From the NCBI GenBank assembly GCA_023150345.1, contig JAKLLB010000017.1, forward strand, positions 1 through 54,733: DNA of 54,733 nucleotides, given 5' to 3'. This stretch comes from Aquabacterium sp. Its GTDB lineage: Bacteria > Pseudomonadota > Gammaproteobacteria > Burkholderiales > Burkholderiaceae_C. Shown one piece after another: positions 7,651 through 16,316 of this stretch (its first letter is position 1; the number at the start of each line of letters is the position of its first letter). Below the pieces are notes generated by a model. It was given only the letters and a program-made list of their open reading frames with translations, ran no database searches and was not told the origin of the DNA. A program made the position numbers and the translations under genes.

Positions 7651-8328
7651 CTACTGCGATTCGACGCCGGGTTGAACCGGTCGCTCGTCGGCGGTGGGCG
7701 TGGGCGATGGTCCGGCAACCGAGGGCGGCGCAGCCGCGGCTCCCACGGGCGCACGCAGCGGCGCAACCCGATGGCCCGGTGGCATGACCGCGGCGGGCCC
7801 GCCCGGGAGGCCCCCAGCTCGAGCCGCCTGGGCAACCTGCGGGCCGGCTGGCGGCAATGCACCGCGCGAAGCCTCGGCCAGAAGCGGGAGTTCCAACACG
7901 ACGGCGGGCCCGCCGGCAGCCGGCGCGAGCTCGACGCGCCGGTGACCGACACTGCGCACCACCCAGTCGTTGGCCACCCGCGCTGCGATGCGATACGCCC
8001 GCGGCGGCCCGCCGTCTACAGCCAGCAATGCAAGGCCCTGCGGTCCCCCGGCCCGTGGTGCGATCACGCCGATCAGCTTGAACCGACTCGACGCCGAGGG
8101 CGGCGGGGGCGCAGATGGCTCAACTGGCGCCGCAGCAGGCGGCACACCGAACAGCCGGGCCAGGTCTGCTGGCGGTACCGATGCATCGGCAACCGCCCGC
8201 GCGGCGTGTGCAGGTACCGGCGTGACTGGCGCCCCCAGGCGCAAGGCCCAGAACGCAGCGCCACCAGCCGCCAGGGCCCAGACCACAAACGACAACAAGC
8301 GCACGCCCATCGGGCCATTATCATTCAC
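7651..8328 (-). CDS. gspC: Type II secretion system protein GspC, short form
   Basis: Inner-membrane connector that links the T2SS platform to the secretin. The best start is GTG at 8328, placed 6 bp after GGAGG, giving 225 aa; the ATG at 8310 lacks a ribosome site. It has one N-terminal helix (about residues 9-30), then a periplasmic homology region around SSRFKLIGVIAP and RVANDWVVRSVGHRRVEL that normally touches GspD. The remainder is Ala/Pro-rich, and the C-terminal PDZ domain found in longer GspC proteins is absent. It is transcribed away from gspG, with only 27 bp between start codons. Confidence 0.88.
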   Translation of the reverse strand: MNDNGPMGVRLLSFVVWALAAGGAAFWALRLGAPVTPVPAHAARAVADASVPPADLARLFGVPPAAAPVEPSAPPPPSASSRFKLIGVIAPRAGGPQGLALLAVDGGPPRAYRIAARVANDWVVRSVGHRRVELAPAAGGPAVVLELPLLAEASRGALPPAGPQVAQAARAGGLPGGPAAVMPPGHRVAPLRAPVGAAAAPPSVAGPSPTPTADERPVQPGVESQ

Positions 8329-8355
8329 CGCTTGCCTCCCGACCGCTGCCGACCC

Positions 8356-8793
8356 ATGCCATTTCCCCACCGCTTGCCCGTGCGCCGCCTCCGCGGCTTC
8401 ACGCTCATCGAAATCATGGTGGTGCTGGTCATCATCGGCGTGCTGGCTGCACTCATCGTTCCGAGCGTGCTCGAACGCACCGATGAGGCCAAGACCACGG
8501 CCGCGCGTACCGACATCGCCAGCATCATGCAGGCGCTGAAGCTGTACCGCTTGGACAACCAGCGCTATCCCGGCGCCGACCAAGGCTTGGAGGCGCTGGT
8601 GCGCAAGCCCACGGCCGGCGCGGTTCCAGCCAACTGGCGGCCCTACCTCGAGAAGCTGCCCCGCGACCCCTGGGGCCAGCCGTACCAATACCTCAATCCG
8701 GGCGTGAAGGCAGAGATCGATGTGTTCAGCTTCGGAGCCGACGGCCAGGCCGGCGGCGAAGGCAAGAACGCCGACATCGGCTCGTGGCAGTAG
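8356..8793 (+). CDS. gspG: Type II secretion system major pseudopilin GspG
   Basis: A 145-aa prepilin, the main subunit of the periplasmic pseudopilus. The short basic leader ends in RG before FTLIEIMVVL (cleavage after G14, Glu5 of the mature chain at E19), followed by a hydrophobic helix. The C-terminal half has the GspG hallmarks LPRDPWGQPYQYLNPG and FSFGADGQAGGEG, the calcium-binding loop region. It is the first gene of the rightward gsp operon. No clear Shine-Dalgarno precedes the ATG, and the upstream region is only 27 bp before the divergent gspC start. Confidence 0.97.
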   Translation: MPFPHRLPVRRLRGFTLIEIMVVLVIIGVLAALIVPSVLERTDEAKTTAARTDIASIMQALKLYRLDNQRYPGADQGLEALVRKPTAGAVPANWRPYLEKLPRDPWGQPYQYLNPGVKAEIDVFSFGADGQAGGEGKNADIGSWQ

Positions 8794-8806
8794 CGCAGGT
8801 GCACGC

Positions 8807-9271
8807 TTGCCGCGGCACGTCCCGTTGCGGCACCGGCGCCACGTCGGCGGCTTCACGCTGATCGAACTGCTCGTCGTGCTGGTGCTGATCGCGCTGGCGT
8901 CGGCCGTGGTCAGCGTCGCGATGCGCGACCCGGCCGCTGCGCGCCTGGAGGAAGAGGGCGCGCGCCTGAGTGCTCTGCTCGAAACGGCACGCGCAGAAGC
9001 CCGGACCCTTGGGCTGCCCGTTCGCTTCGAAGCCGGCAGCCCAGTGGCCGGCGAGGGTTACCGCTTCATTGGCCTGCCGGCAGCCGACCAGCTCCCGCAC
9101 CGCCTGCTCGATCCCCGCACCCAGGTCCAGATTCCCGACGCGAGCGCCGTGGTGCTGGGCCCAGAGCCGCTGATCGGCCCGCAACGCATCGTCCTGCGAC
9201 TCCATGACCACACCTTGACGTTGGTCACCGACGGCCTCGGGCCCTTCACCGCCGAAGTGGCGCAGCCATGA
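8807..9271 (+). CDS. gspH: Type II secretion system minor pseudopilin GspH
   Basis: About 154 aa. The prepilin motif GGFTLIELLVVL (cleavage after G15, E20 as Glu5) is followed by the hydrophobic helix and a GspH/FimT-type C-terminal domain (VTDGLGPFTAEV). There is no ATG between the gspG stop and the motif; the TTG at 8807, 13 bp after the gspG stop and with AGGTG upstream, is the most reasonable start. An ATG at 8720 would overlap gspG by 74 bp and give an unusually long leader. Its stop overlaps the gspI start by 4 bp. Confidence 0.9.
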   Translation: MPRHVPLRHRRHVGGFTLIELLVVLVLIALASAVVSVAMRDPAAARLEEEGARLSALLETARAEARTLGLPVRFEAGSPVAGEGYRFIGLPAADQLPHRLLDPRTQVQIPDASAVVLGPEPLIGPQRIVLRLHDHTLTLVTDGLGPFTAEVAQP

Positions 9272-9687
9272 ACGCTTTGCGACAGCCCCAGCCACGATCA
9301 CGCCGCGCGGCGCGTGCGTTCGGTCGCGCGGGCCGGGGGTCGGCCGGATTCACCTTGGTTGAAGTGTTGGTGGCGCTCGCGGTGGTCGCCATCACGCTGG
9401 GCGCCGGCCTCAAGGCTGCGGGCACGATCACCGACAGCGCTGAGCGTCTGGCGGGGGTGACCGCTGCGCACTGGTGCGCAGACAATGCCCTGACGGACCT
9501 GCGGCTGACCCGCCAGTTCCCGGGCGGCGACAGCGACTTCGATTGTCGCCAGTTGGGCCGCGAGTTCCGGGGACGGCTGCAGTCCCTGCCCACGCCCAAC
9601 CCGAACTTCCGGAGGGTGGAAGCGATCGTGCGCGACGACCAGGACCGAGTTCTGGCCACGATCACGACCGTGATCGGTCGCTACTGA
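9268..9687 (+). CDS. gspI: Type II secretion system minor pseudopilin GspI
   Basis: 139 aa; part of the I-J-K tip complex of the pseudopilus. An arginine-rich leader ends with AG before FTLVEVLVAL (cleavage after G27, Glu5 equivalent E32). The rest is a short GspI-type domain containing HWCADNALTDLRL, where the family usually has an A-x-x-x-A/N pattern. The start codon overlaps gspH in an ATGA arrangement, indicating translational coupling. Confidence 0.95.
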   Translation: MNALRQPQPRSRRAARAFGRAGRGSAGFTLVEVLVALAVVAITLGAGLKAAGTITDSAERLAGVTAAHWCADNALTDLRLTRQFPGGDSDFDCRQLGREFRGRLQSLPTPNPNFRRVEAIVRDDQDRVLATITTVIGRY

Positions 9688-9702
9688 GCGCAGGGGGGCC
9701 AC

Positions 9703-10368
9703 ATGTTCATCTCGACCCCCCACCGCGCCCACCGGCTGCCAGGCCCGCGTGGCTTCACGCTGGTGGAGGTGTTGGTGGCGCTGCTGATCATGGCGGTACT
9801 GGCGGCCCTGGGCTGGCAAGGCATCGACAGCATGGCTCGCACGCGCGAGGTCGCACAGGCATCCACCGAGCGCACGCTGCGGCTGGCCACAGTGATCGCC
9901 CAACTCGAAGCGGACCTGGCCGCACTCGAGAACACGCCGGCCACGCCAGCCCTGGCCTTCGACGGCGCTGCGCTGCGGCTGACCCGCCGCACGCCGGGTG
10001 GGCTGCAGGTGGTGGTGTGGGCCTCGCGCGAAGGTCGCTGGCTGCGCTGGGCGTCCACTTCGGCCACTCGGGTGGACGATCTGCAGCAGGCTTGGCTGGC
10101 CAGCCAACAGTTGTCAGGGCAGGAACCCGGCCATACGCCGCTGCTGGACTCGATGACGGGTTGGCAGGTCTACTTCTATCGCGGTGGATGGAGCAATGCG
10201 CAGTCGAGCGGTGACCAGGCCGAGTCCGCCGCACCCGGTGGCACTTCGGGTGGCGCCGGCGCGGCGGCCGCTGCGGCGCGCGAGCTGCTGCCGACCGGCG
10301 TGAGGGTGGTCCTTGAACTGCCCGAGGGTGCCCTCACCCGCGATGTGGCGCTGGGGCCGCAGTCATGA
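9703..10368 (+). CDS. gspJ: Type II secretion system minor pseudopilin GspJ
   Basis: 221 aa. Leader ending RG before FTLVEVLVALLI (cleavage after G17, E22 as Glu5), then a GspJ-type beta domain with DLAALENTPATPAL and LLDSMTGWQVYFYRGG. Near the C-terminus there is a Gly/Ala-rich insert (about residues 180-195) unlike the rest. It follows gspI by 15 bp and overlaps gspK by 4 bp. Confidence 0.95.
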   Translation: MFISTPHRAHRLPGPRGFTLVEVLVALLIMAVLAALGWQGIDSMARTREVAQASTERTLRLATVIAQLEADLAALENTPATPALAFDGAALRLTRRTPGGLQVVVWASREGRWLRWASTSATRVDDLQQAWLASQQLSGQEPGHTPLLDSMTGWQVYFYRGGWSNAQSSGDQAESAAPGGTSGGAGAAAAAARELLPTGVRVVLELPEGALTRDVALGPQS

Positions 10369-11354
10369 TCCCGGGCTCGAAGGGGGGCCGCGCCGGCACT
10401 TCCTGCCCGCGACCGCAACGGACGCGGCAGCGCGGCGCAGCGATCCTGGTGGCCATGCTCCTGCTGGCCGTGGTGGCCACGCTCGCGTCGTCGATGATCT
10501 GGCTGCAGCATCGGGCAGTACAGGTCGAGACCGCCGAGCGGGCCCGTGCGCAGATCATCTGGATCCTGCACGGCGCGATCGACTGGGCCCGACTGATCCT
10601 GCGCACCGACGCCACGGCCGAGACCACGAACCTGGCCCAGGCCTGGGCCACGCCGCTGGAAGAAGCGCGCCTGTCGACGTTCCTGGCCGCCGATGGCAAC
10701 ACCGGCCCCGACGGGGGTCTCGATGCGTTCCTGGGCGGTGCAATCACCGACGCACAGTCGCGCTACAACCTGCGCAACCTGGCCGAGACCGATCCCACCG
10801 TCCAGGCCCAGGAAGTGGCCATCCTCCGTCGCCTGTGCCAGTGGGCAGGCTGCAGCGACGACGCGGCCGGGCGCATCGCCAAGGGCTTGCGCCAGGCCGC
10901 CGGTGGCACCGACGCCGACGCGCCCTTGATGCCGCAACGGCTGGACGACCTGACCTGGCTGGGCGTGTCGACCGCCGACATCGAGCGGTTGCGCCCCTGG
11001 GTGTCGCTGCTGCCAGCGGGCGGCAAGCCCATCAACGTCAACACCGCGCCACGCGAAGTACTGGCCGCGGTGATCGAGGCCATCGATCTGGGCGGCGCCG
11101 ACCGGTTGATTCAGGCGCGGCGCAACGGACCGTTCAAGACCGTGGACGCACTGCGTGAGCATCTGCCCTCGGGCACCGAGCTGCCGCTGGCGCGCCTGGC
11201 GGTGAAGTCCGACTTCTTCGAGGTGCGCGGACGCATGCGGCTGGATGACCGGGTGATCGAGGAACTGGCACTGCTCGAGCGCCAGGGCCGCGAGGTACGC
11301 ACCCGTCAGCGGGTACGGGTTCAGCGCGTACTCGACTCGCAGGCGGTGCGTTGA
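10365..11354 (+). CDS. gspK: Type II secretion system minor pseudopilin GspK
   Basis: 329 aa, the large tip pseudopilin. The leader ends RG before AAILVAMLLLAVVATL; as usual for GspK there is no glutamate at mature position 5, which is thought to let it start the pseudopilus. The alpha domain contains the SAM-like helical pair seen in LPAGGKPINVNTAPREVLAA (about 223-242), the standard GspK signature. Start overlaps gspJ (ATGA). After it comes a 143-bp gap to gspL, the longest in the operon, in which I see only a CACAAT hexamer and no clear promoter. Confidence 0.96.
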   Translation: MIPGSKGGRAGTSCPRPQRTRQRGAAILVAMLLLAVVATLASSMIWLQHRAVQVETAERARAQIIWILHGAIDWARLILRTDATAETTNLAQAWATPLEEARLSTFLAADGNTGPDGGLDAFLGGAITDAQSRYNLRNLAETDPTVQAQEVAILRRLCQWAGCSDDAAGRIAKGLRQAAGGTDADAPLMPQRLDDLTWLGVSTADIERLRPWVSLLPAGGKPINVNTAPREVLAAVIEAIDLGGADRLIQARRNGPFKTVDALREHLPSGTELPLARLAVKSDFFEVRGRMRLDDRVIEELALLERQGREVRTRQRVRVQRVLDSQAVR

Positions 11355-11497
11355 TGGCCTGCACCGCCGCGTGCGCGTCCCCAGCCCGGCACGGCCGGCG
11401 TGCGTTGCCGCGTTTGCCACAATGCGCCCCGCGGGCACGGCATGCCGACGGATCGACCGTGGCGCACTGACCACGTCCCCGCGCCCTATCCAACGCC

Positions 11498-12733
11498 ATG
11501 ACCACGCTCATCCTGCAGCTTCCAGCCCGCGAGCGCCCGGGGTACCCGACGCAGCCCGGCGCGGAGCTGACCTATGCCACGAGCTCCGACGGCCTGACGG
11601 TGGGCCTCAGCGGACACGCCGGCTTCGCTGCGTTGCCGCGGACCGATGACGTGGTCGCCGTCGTGCCACCCACGGAGCTGTCGTGGCACCTCATCACGGT
11701 GCCGCGGGCGCCCGTTGCCCGACTGCGTGCAGCCCTCGGCGGCATACTGGAGGACCACCTGCTCGACGACGATGAGCAGGTCCACCTCGCGCTGGCTCCA
11801 GACGCACGCCCTGGTGGCTCGGGCTGGGTGGCGGCCACGCATGGACCCTGGCTCGGCGCGCACATCACGGCGTTGGAGCAGGCCGGGCATCGGGTCACCC
11901 GCGTGGTTCCATCGGCGTGGCCGTCGGACGTCCCGGCGGGTCACTTTTTCCAGGGCCCTGGAGACGATGGCCCGGCGTCGGCCGCCTGGCTCGCACTCAG
12001 CGACAACACCGGCGTGACGTGCCTGCGGCTGGACAGCGCCCTGGCACGCGCGCGCCATGCCGCCTGGGTCACCCGTGCGACGAAGTGGACCGCACTGCCC
12101 GCCTCGGCAACTGCGGCAGAACGCTGGCTAGGTGCCGCGGTGCAGGTATGCCCCGAGAACGAAGCCCTGCTGCGGGCGTCGCGATCGCCCTGGAACCTGC
12201 GCCAGTTCGCCTGGGCCCCGCGTACCCGTGGCACGCAATGGCTGCGCGACGCCTGGGCACTGGCCCGCACGCCGCAGTGGCGACCGCTGCGCTGGGGACT
12301 GGCCGCGCTGCTCGGCGTCCAGGTGCTTGGCCTGAACCTGTATGCCTGGCAACAGCGTCAGCACTTGCAACGGCAGCAAGCCGCGATTGTCGACCTGCTG
12401 CGCGCAAGCCATCCCCAGGTGCGCGCCGTGCTGGATGCACCGGTGCAAATGCAGCGCGAGACCGAACTGCTGCGCGCGTCGGCGGGGCGCACCGGATCGT
12501 CGGACCTGGAGCCCCTGCTCGGCGCGGCGGCCCGGGCTTGGCCGGACGGACTGGCGCCAGCGCAGAACCTGCGCTACGAGCCGGGCCGGTTGCAGGTATC
12601 GGCCGCGGGGTGGACGCCGCAGCAACTGGCTCAGTTCGGCGATCGCATCCGGCAGACCGGGGGCAGCGCCGAGTCGGCCGATGGGCAGGTCGTCGTCACC
12701 CTGAGCAAGACCGCAGCGGGCGGGGCGCCATGA
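11498..12733 (+). CDS. gspL: Type II secretion system protein GspL
   Basis: 411 aa, inner-membrane protein that anchors the GspE ATPase. The cytoplasmic actin-like part covers about 1-260 (ELSWHLITVPRAPVARLRAAL near 60-80, a conserved GspL stretch), followed by one membrane helix at about 266-283 and a periplasmic ferredoxin-like domain. Its stop codon overlaps the gspM start (ATGA), the usual coupling of the interacting L and M proteins. Confidence 0.93.
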   Translation: MTTLILQLPARERPGYPTQPGAELTYATSSDGLTVGLSGHAGFAALPRTDDVVAVVPPTELSWHLITVPRAPVARLRAALGGILEDHLLDDDEQVHLALAPDARPGGSGWVAATHGPWLGAHITALEQAGHRVTRVVPSAWPSDVPAGHFFQGPGDDGPASAAWLALSDNTGVTCLRLDSALARARHAAWVTRATKWTALPASATAAERWLGAAVQVCPENEALLRASRSPWNLRQFAWAPRTRGTQWLRDAWALARTPQWRPLRWGLAALLGVQVLGLNLYAWQQRQHLQRQQAAIVDLLRASHPQVRAVLDAPVQMQRETELLRASAGRTGSSDLEPLLGAAARAWPDGLAPAQNLRYEPGRLQVSAAGWTPQQLAQFGDRIRQTGGSAESADGQVVVTLSKTAAGGAP

Positions 12734-13245
12734 GCGATTCTCGAGCAGGCCAGTCGGTCGCCTCGAATGCCCGCCAGGCCGTCAAGGCAGCCTGGGCGGC
12801 CCGCACCGGACGCGAGCGCCAGGCGCTGGCCCTGGCCGCCGCGGTCATCGGTGCCTACCTGCTGTGGGCGGTTGCCTTGGCACCGGCATTGGGCACGCTG
12901 CGCCAGGCGCCCGCCCAGCGGGCGGCGCTCGAACGACAAATGGAGCACATGCAGGCGCTTGCCGCAGAAGCGCAAGCGCTGCGGGCGACCCCCCCGCTGG
13001 CGGCTGCGCAAGCGCAGGCACTGCTCACCGCCGCGGTCGTCCGACTGGGCGACAAGGCGCGGCTGATGCTCCAGGGCGACCGCGCCGTCTTGACGCTCAA
13101 CGGTCTGGACGGCACGCAACTGGCGCTGTGGCTGGCCGAAGTTCGCGCCGCGGCCCGGGTTCGCGTGATCGAGGCCCAGCTCAACCGCACCCCGCAGGGG
13201 GGCTACACCGGCAGCGTCGTACTGGCGTTTTCGGGCCAGCGGTGA
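12730..13245 (+). CDS. gspM: Type II secretion system protein GspM
   Basis: 171 aa, bitopic inner-membrane partner of GspL. A short cytoplasmic N-terminus is followed by one helix at about residues 34-54, a coiled region, and a periplasmic ferredoxin-like domain with LTLNGLDGTQLALWLAEV, which matches the family. The ATG overlaps the gspL stop. Length is within the usual 150-180 aa. Confidence 0.92.
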   Translation: MSDSRAGQSVASNARQAVKAAWAARTGRERQALALAAAVIGAYLLWAVALAPALGTLRQAPAQRAALERQMEHMQALAAEAQALRATPPLAAAQAQALLTAAVVRLGDKARLMLQGDRAVLTLNGLDGTQLALWLAEVRAAARVRVIEAQLNRTPQGGYTGSVVLAFSGQR

Positions 13246-13252
13246 GGGCAGC

Positions 13253-14095
13253 ATGCTGAGGCGACGACGCTTCCCCGTGGACGAAGAGCGACGCTGGCAG
13301 CGGGCCCAGCGAGCCGGCCGTCGCTGGGCCTGGGCGGGCATCGCCGCAGGCGCCGTGCTGGGCGTCGTGCGATTCGCCCCTGCGCAGTGGCTGGCCGACG
13401 CCGTGCAGCACGCGACCGGTCAACGGGTGCTACTGGCCGAAGCGCGCGGCAGCATCTGGAACGGTGACGCCGTCCTTGTCCTGGGCGGGGGTCCGGGCAG
13501 CCGAGATGCGTCGGCCCTGCCCGGCCGCTTGTACTGGCGCCTGACACCGAACTGGAGCGGCCTGAAGATCACAGCCATTCATGCCTGCTGTCTCCACGGT
13601 CAGCTGCACCTGCAGTTGCGACCGGGCTGGCGCTCACTTCGGCTGGACGTGCCGCCGCGACCCCAGGGTCTGGGCCACTGGCCCGCGCGCTGGATCGCCG
13701 GGCTGGGCACACCCTGGAACACACTGCAGCTCGACGGCCGGATGGAGGTCGCCACACCAGGGCTGCAGGTGCATTGGGTCCAGGGGCGCGTGCGGCTGGA
13801 CGGCGAACTGGGACTCGCCTTGCACGACGTGTCGTCGAGGCTGTCCCCCATCGAGCCGCTGGGCAGCTACCGGGTCGTGATCCGCGGCCAGGCCGACGGC
13901 AGCGAATCCGCGGCTCTGGCGCTGACCACGCTGCACGGGCCGCTGCGCCTGACGGGTTCGGGCCAATGGACAGGCGCGCGACTGCGTTTTCGCGGCGAGG
14001 CCCAGGCCAGCCCCGCCGAAGCCGCGGCCCTGGCCAGCCTGCTCAACATCATCGGCCGACGCCAGGGCGCGTCGACCGTCATTTCGATCGGATGA
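13253..14095 (+). CDS. gspN: Type II secretion system protein GspN
   Basis: 280 aa. One N-terminal helix (about 24-44) then a periplasmic beta-rich domain with LAEARGSIWNGDAVL and LRLTGSGQW, the pattern of the T2SSN family found in many but not all T2SS loci. Its exact role is unsettled; it is not essential in some systems. It follows gspM by 7 bp and its stop overlaps the gspD start (ATGA). Confidence 0.88.
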   Translation: MLRRRRFPVDEERRWQRAQRAGRRWAWAGIAAGAVLGVVRFAPAQWLADAVQHATGQRVLLAEARGSIWNGDAVLVLGGGPGSRDASALPGRLYWRLTPNWSGLKITAIHACCLHGQLHLQLRPGWRSLRLDVPPRPQGLGHWPARWIAGLGTPWNTLQLDGRMEVATPGLQVHWVQGRVRLDGELGLALHDVSSRLSPIEPLGSYRVVIRGQADGSESAALALTTLHGPLRLTGSGQWTGARLRFRGEAQASPAEAAALASLLNIIGRRQGASTVISIG

Positions 14096-16299
14096 CCATG
14101 CGCAAGCCCTCCCCTACATCCGTGCGGCTGTCCGCGGCTTGCCTCGCGGCGTGCCTGTGGCCGGCACCCGCACCGACCGCGGCCGCGGCACCCGCTGCGC
14201 CGCAGACCGAGGCGCCGGTACCGCGCATCCGCCAGGGTGCACCCGTGACGCTCAACTTCGTGAACGCCGATGTCGAGGCCGTCACCCGAGCCATTTCGGC
14301 GCTCATCGACCAGCCCATCTTGGTTGACCCGCGCGTCAAGGGCACGATCACGGTCTACAGCGAGCAGCCGATCCCGGTGCGCGAGGCGTACTACAGCTAC
14401 CTCGCCGCGCTGCGTGGCCTGGGTTTCGCGCTGGTGGACAACAACGGCTTGCTCAAGGTGGTCCCGGAGGCCGAAGCCAAGCTGCAGGCCGGCACGGTGT
14501 CAATAGGCACCGTGCAGGCGCGCGGCGACCAGGTCATCACCCAGGTGTTCCGGTTGAACCACGAGAACCCGAACAACCTCGTGGCCGTGCTGCGGCCGCT
14601 GATCAGCCCCAACAACACCATCAACGCCAATGCCGGCAACGGCACGCTGGTGATCACCGACTACGCCGACAACCTGGCGCGCATCGGGCGCATCATCGCG
14701 GCGCTGGACCAGCCGGCAGCCGCCGAGGTGGAGGTTGTGGCGCTGCAGCATGCCGTGGCCGCCGACATCGCCGCTCTGTTGCAGAAGCTCGGCGAGGGGT
14801 CGACGGCGGCCGTGGCGGGCCCACAAGCCACCGGCACGGGCACCAGCGTGATCGTCGACGCACGCAGCAACTCGCTCATCGTGCGCACTGGCAGCGCCGT
14901 GCGCCTGGCCAACCTGCGCAAGCTGATCGCCCAGCTCGACCGCCCCGGTGCCGGCCCGGCCGGCGACATACACGTCGTGCACCTGAAGAACGCGGACGCG
15001 GCCAAGCTGGCCACGGTGCTGCGCGCGGCGTTCGGTGCCGCTGCAGCATCCGGCGGTGCCGGTGGCTCGACGGCAGGCCTGACCGCGACGAGGGCACTGG
15101 CGCCGTCGACCACGGCAACGCCCACCACGGGTGCGACTGCAAGCACAGCCAGCACCGCCGCAACGACGCCAGTGGCGGCCTCGGCCGAGCCCTCGACCGG
15201 GGGACTCGTTCAAGCCGATGCGGCGACCAACTCGCTGGTGATCACGGCGCCCGAGCCGTTGTATCGCCAGATGCTCAAGGTGATCGATCAGCTCGACTCC
15301 CGCCGCGCCCAGGTCTACATCGAAAGCATGATCGTCGAAGTCGCCGGGGGCGATGCCGCCGACTTCGGCTTCCAGTGGCTGGGCATCCTCGGCGCCGACG
15401 GCAACCGCTCGATCCAAGCGGCGCAGAACCTGCCCAGCAGTGCCTCGCCCGGGATCATCAGCATCAACTCGGATCTCGCCCAGGGCACGCTCAACCTCGG
15501 TGAGGGCCTGAACGTGGGCCTGGTGCGCACGCTCAACGGCGTGACCTCGCTGACCGCCATCCTGCGCATGCTGCAGAGCCAGTCGCAGACCAACGTCGTG
15601 TCGACGCCCAACTTGATCACGCTGGACAACGAAGAAGCCAAGATCGTCGTGGGCGAGAACGTGCCCTTCATCACCGGGCAGTTCACGAACACCGGCACTT
15701 CCACGACCAATCCGTTCCAGACGATCGAGCGCAAGGACGTGGGCATCACATTGCGCATCCGGCCGCAGATCGGCGAAGGCGGCGCGATCCGGATGCAGAT
15801 CTACCAGGAGCAAAGCAGCGTCAAGAGCGACACCGCCGCCGGCACCAGCAACGCCGGCCCCTCCACCACCAAGCGCTCCATCGAAGGGACCGTGACCGTG
15901 GACGACGGCCAGATCCTGGTTCTCGGTGGACTGATCGAAGACAACTACACGACCACGCGCAGCAAAGTGCCGTTGCTGGGCGACCTGCCCCTGGTGGGTG
16001 GCCTGTTCCGCAGCGAAAGCCGCACCCGCAAGCGCACCAACCTCATGGTGTTCCTGCGGCCCGTCGTCATGCGCGACGCCACCAGTGCGGCTCGCTTCTC
16101 GCTGGACCGCTACGACCAGATCCGGGCGCGCCAAGGCGCCACGCAACCCAGTCCCAACCTGCTGCTGCAGGTGGATCGCGCGCCGGTGCTGCCGCCCACA
16201 CCCGAGGCCAGTCAGCCGATGCGCACCGCGCCGCTCGATGCGGCGCCTGCCGTCCCCGCCGCGCCTGCGTCGGCCGTCGGCAGTGCTCCGGCACGCTGA
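14092..16299 (+). CDS. gspD: Type II secretion system secretin GspD
   Basis: 735 aa, the outer-membrane channel. After a signal peptide (cleavage near residues 33-36) come the N0 domain ([20 protein letters not shown]), the N1-N3 repeats ([58 protein letters not shown]), and the secretin core from about 470 with [10 protein letters not shown], the gate region, and [17 protein letters not shown] low-complexity Ala/Thr/Ser/Gly insert of about 55 residues (about 316-370) interrupts N3. The last 60 residues are Pro/Ala-rich and could be the S-domain position. Two ATGs (14092, 14098) are possible; the first overlaps gspN. Confidence 0.96.
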   Translation: MTMRKPSPTSVRLSAACLAACLWPAPAPTAAAAPAAPQTEAPVPRIRQGAPVTLNFVNADVEAVTRAISALIDQPILVDPRVKGTITVYSEQPIPVREAYYSYLAALRGLGFALVDNNGLLKVVPEAEAKLQAGTVSIGTVQARGDQVITQVFRLNHENPNNLVAVLRPLISPNNTINANAGNGTLVITDYADNLARIGRIIAALDQPAAAEVEVVALQHAVAADIAALLQKLGEGSTAAVAGPQATGTGTSVIVDARSNSLIVRTGSAVRLANLRKLIAQLDRPGAGPAGDIHVVHLKNADAAKLATVLRAAFGAAAASGGAGGSTAGLTATRALAPSTTATPTTGATASTASTAATTPVAASAEPSTGGLVQADAATNSLVITAPEPLYRQMLKVIDQLDSRRAQVYIESMIVEVAGGDAADFGFQWLGILGADGNRSIQAAQNLPSSASPGIISINSDLAQGTLNLGEGLNVGLVRTLNGVTSLTAILRMLQSQSQTNVVSTPNLITLDNEEAKIVVGENVPFITGQFTNTGTSTTNPFQTIERKDVGITLRIRPQIGEGGAIRMQIYQEQSSVKSDTAAGTSNAGPSTTKRSIEGTVTVDDGQILVLGGLIEDNYTTTRSKVPLLGDLPLVGGLFRSESRTRKRTNLMVFLRPVVMRDATSAARFSLDRYDQIRARQGATQPSPNLLLQVDRAPVLPPTPEASQPMRTAPLDAAPAVPAAPASAVGSAPAR

Positions 16300-16316
16300 G
16301 GCCTGGGGTCCTGAAC

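Noticed and set aside
11355-11497. Small gene between gspK and gspL
   Set aside because: The only frame is an Arg/Ala/Pro-rich string without ribosome site or known motif.
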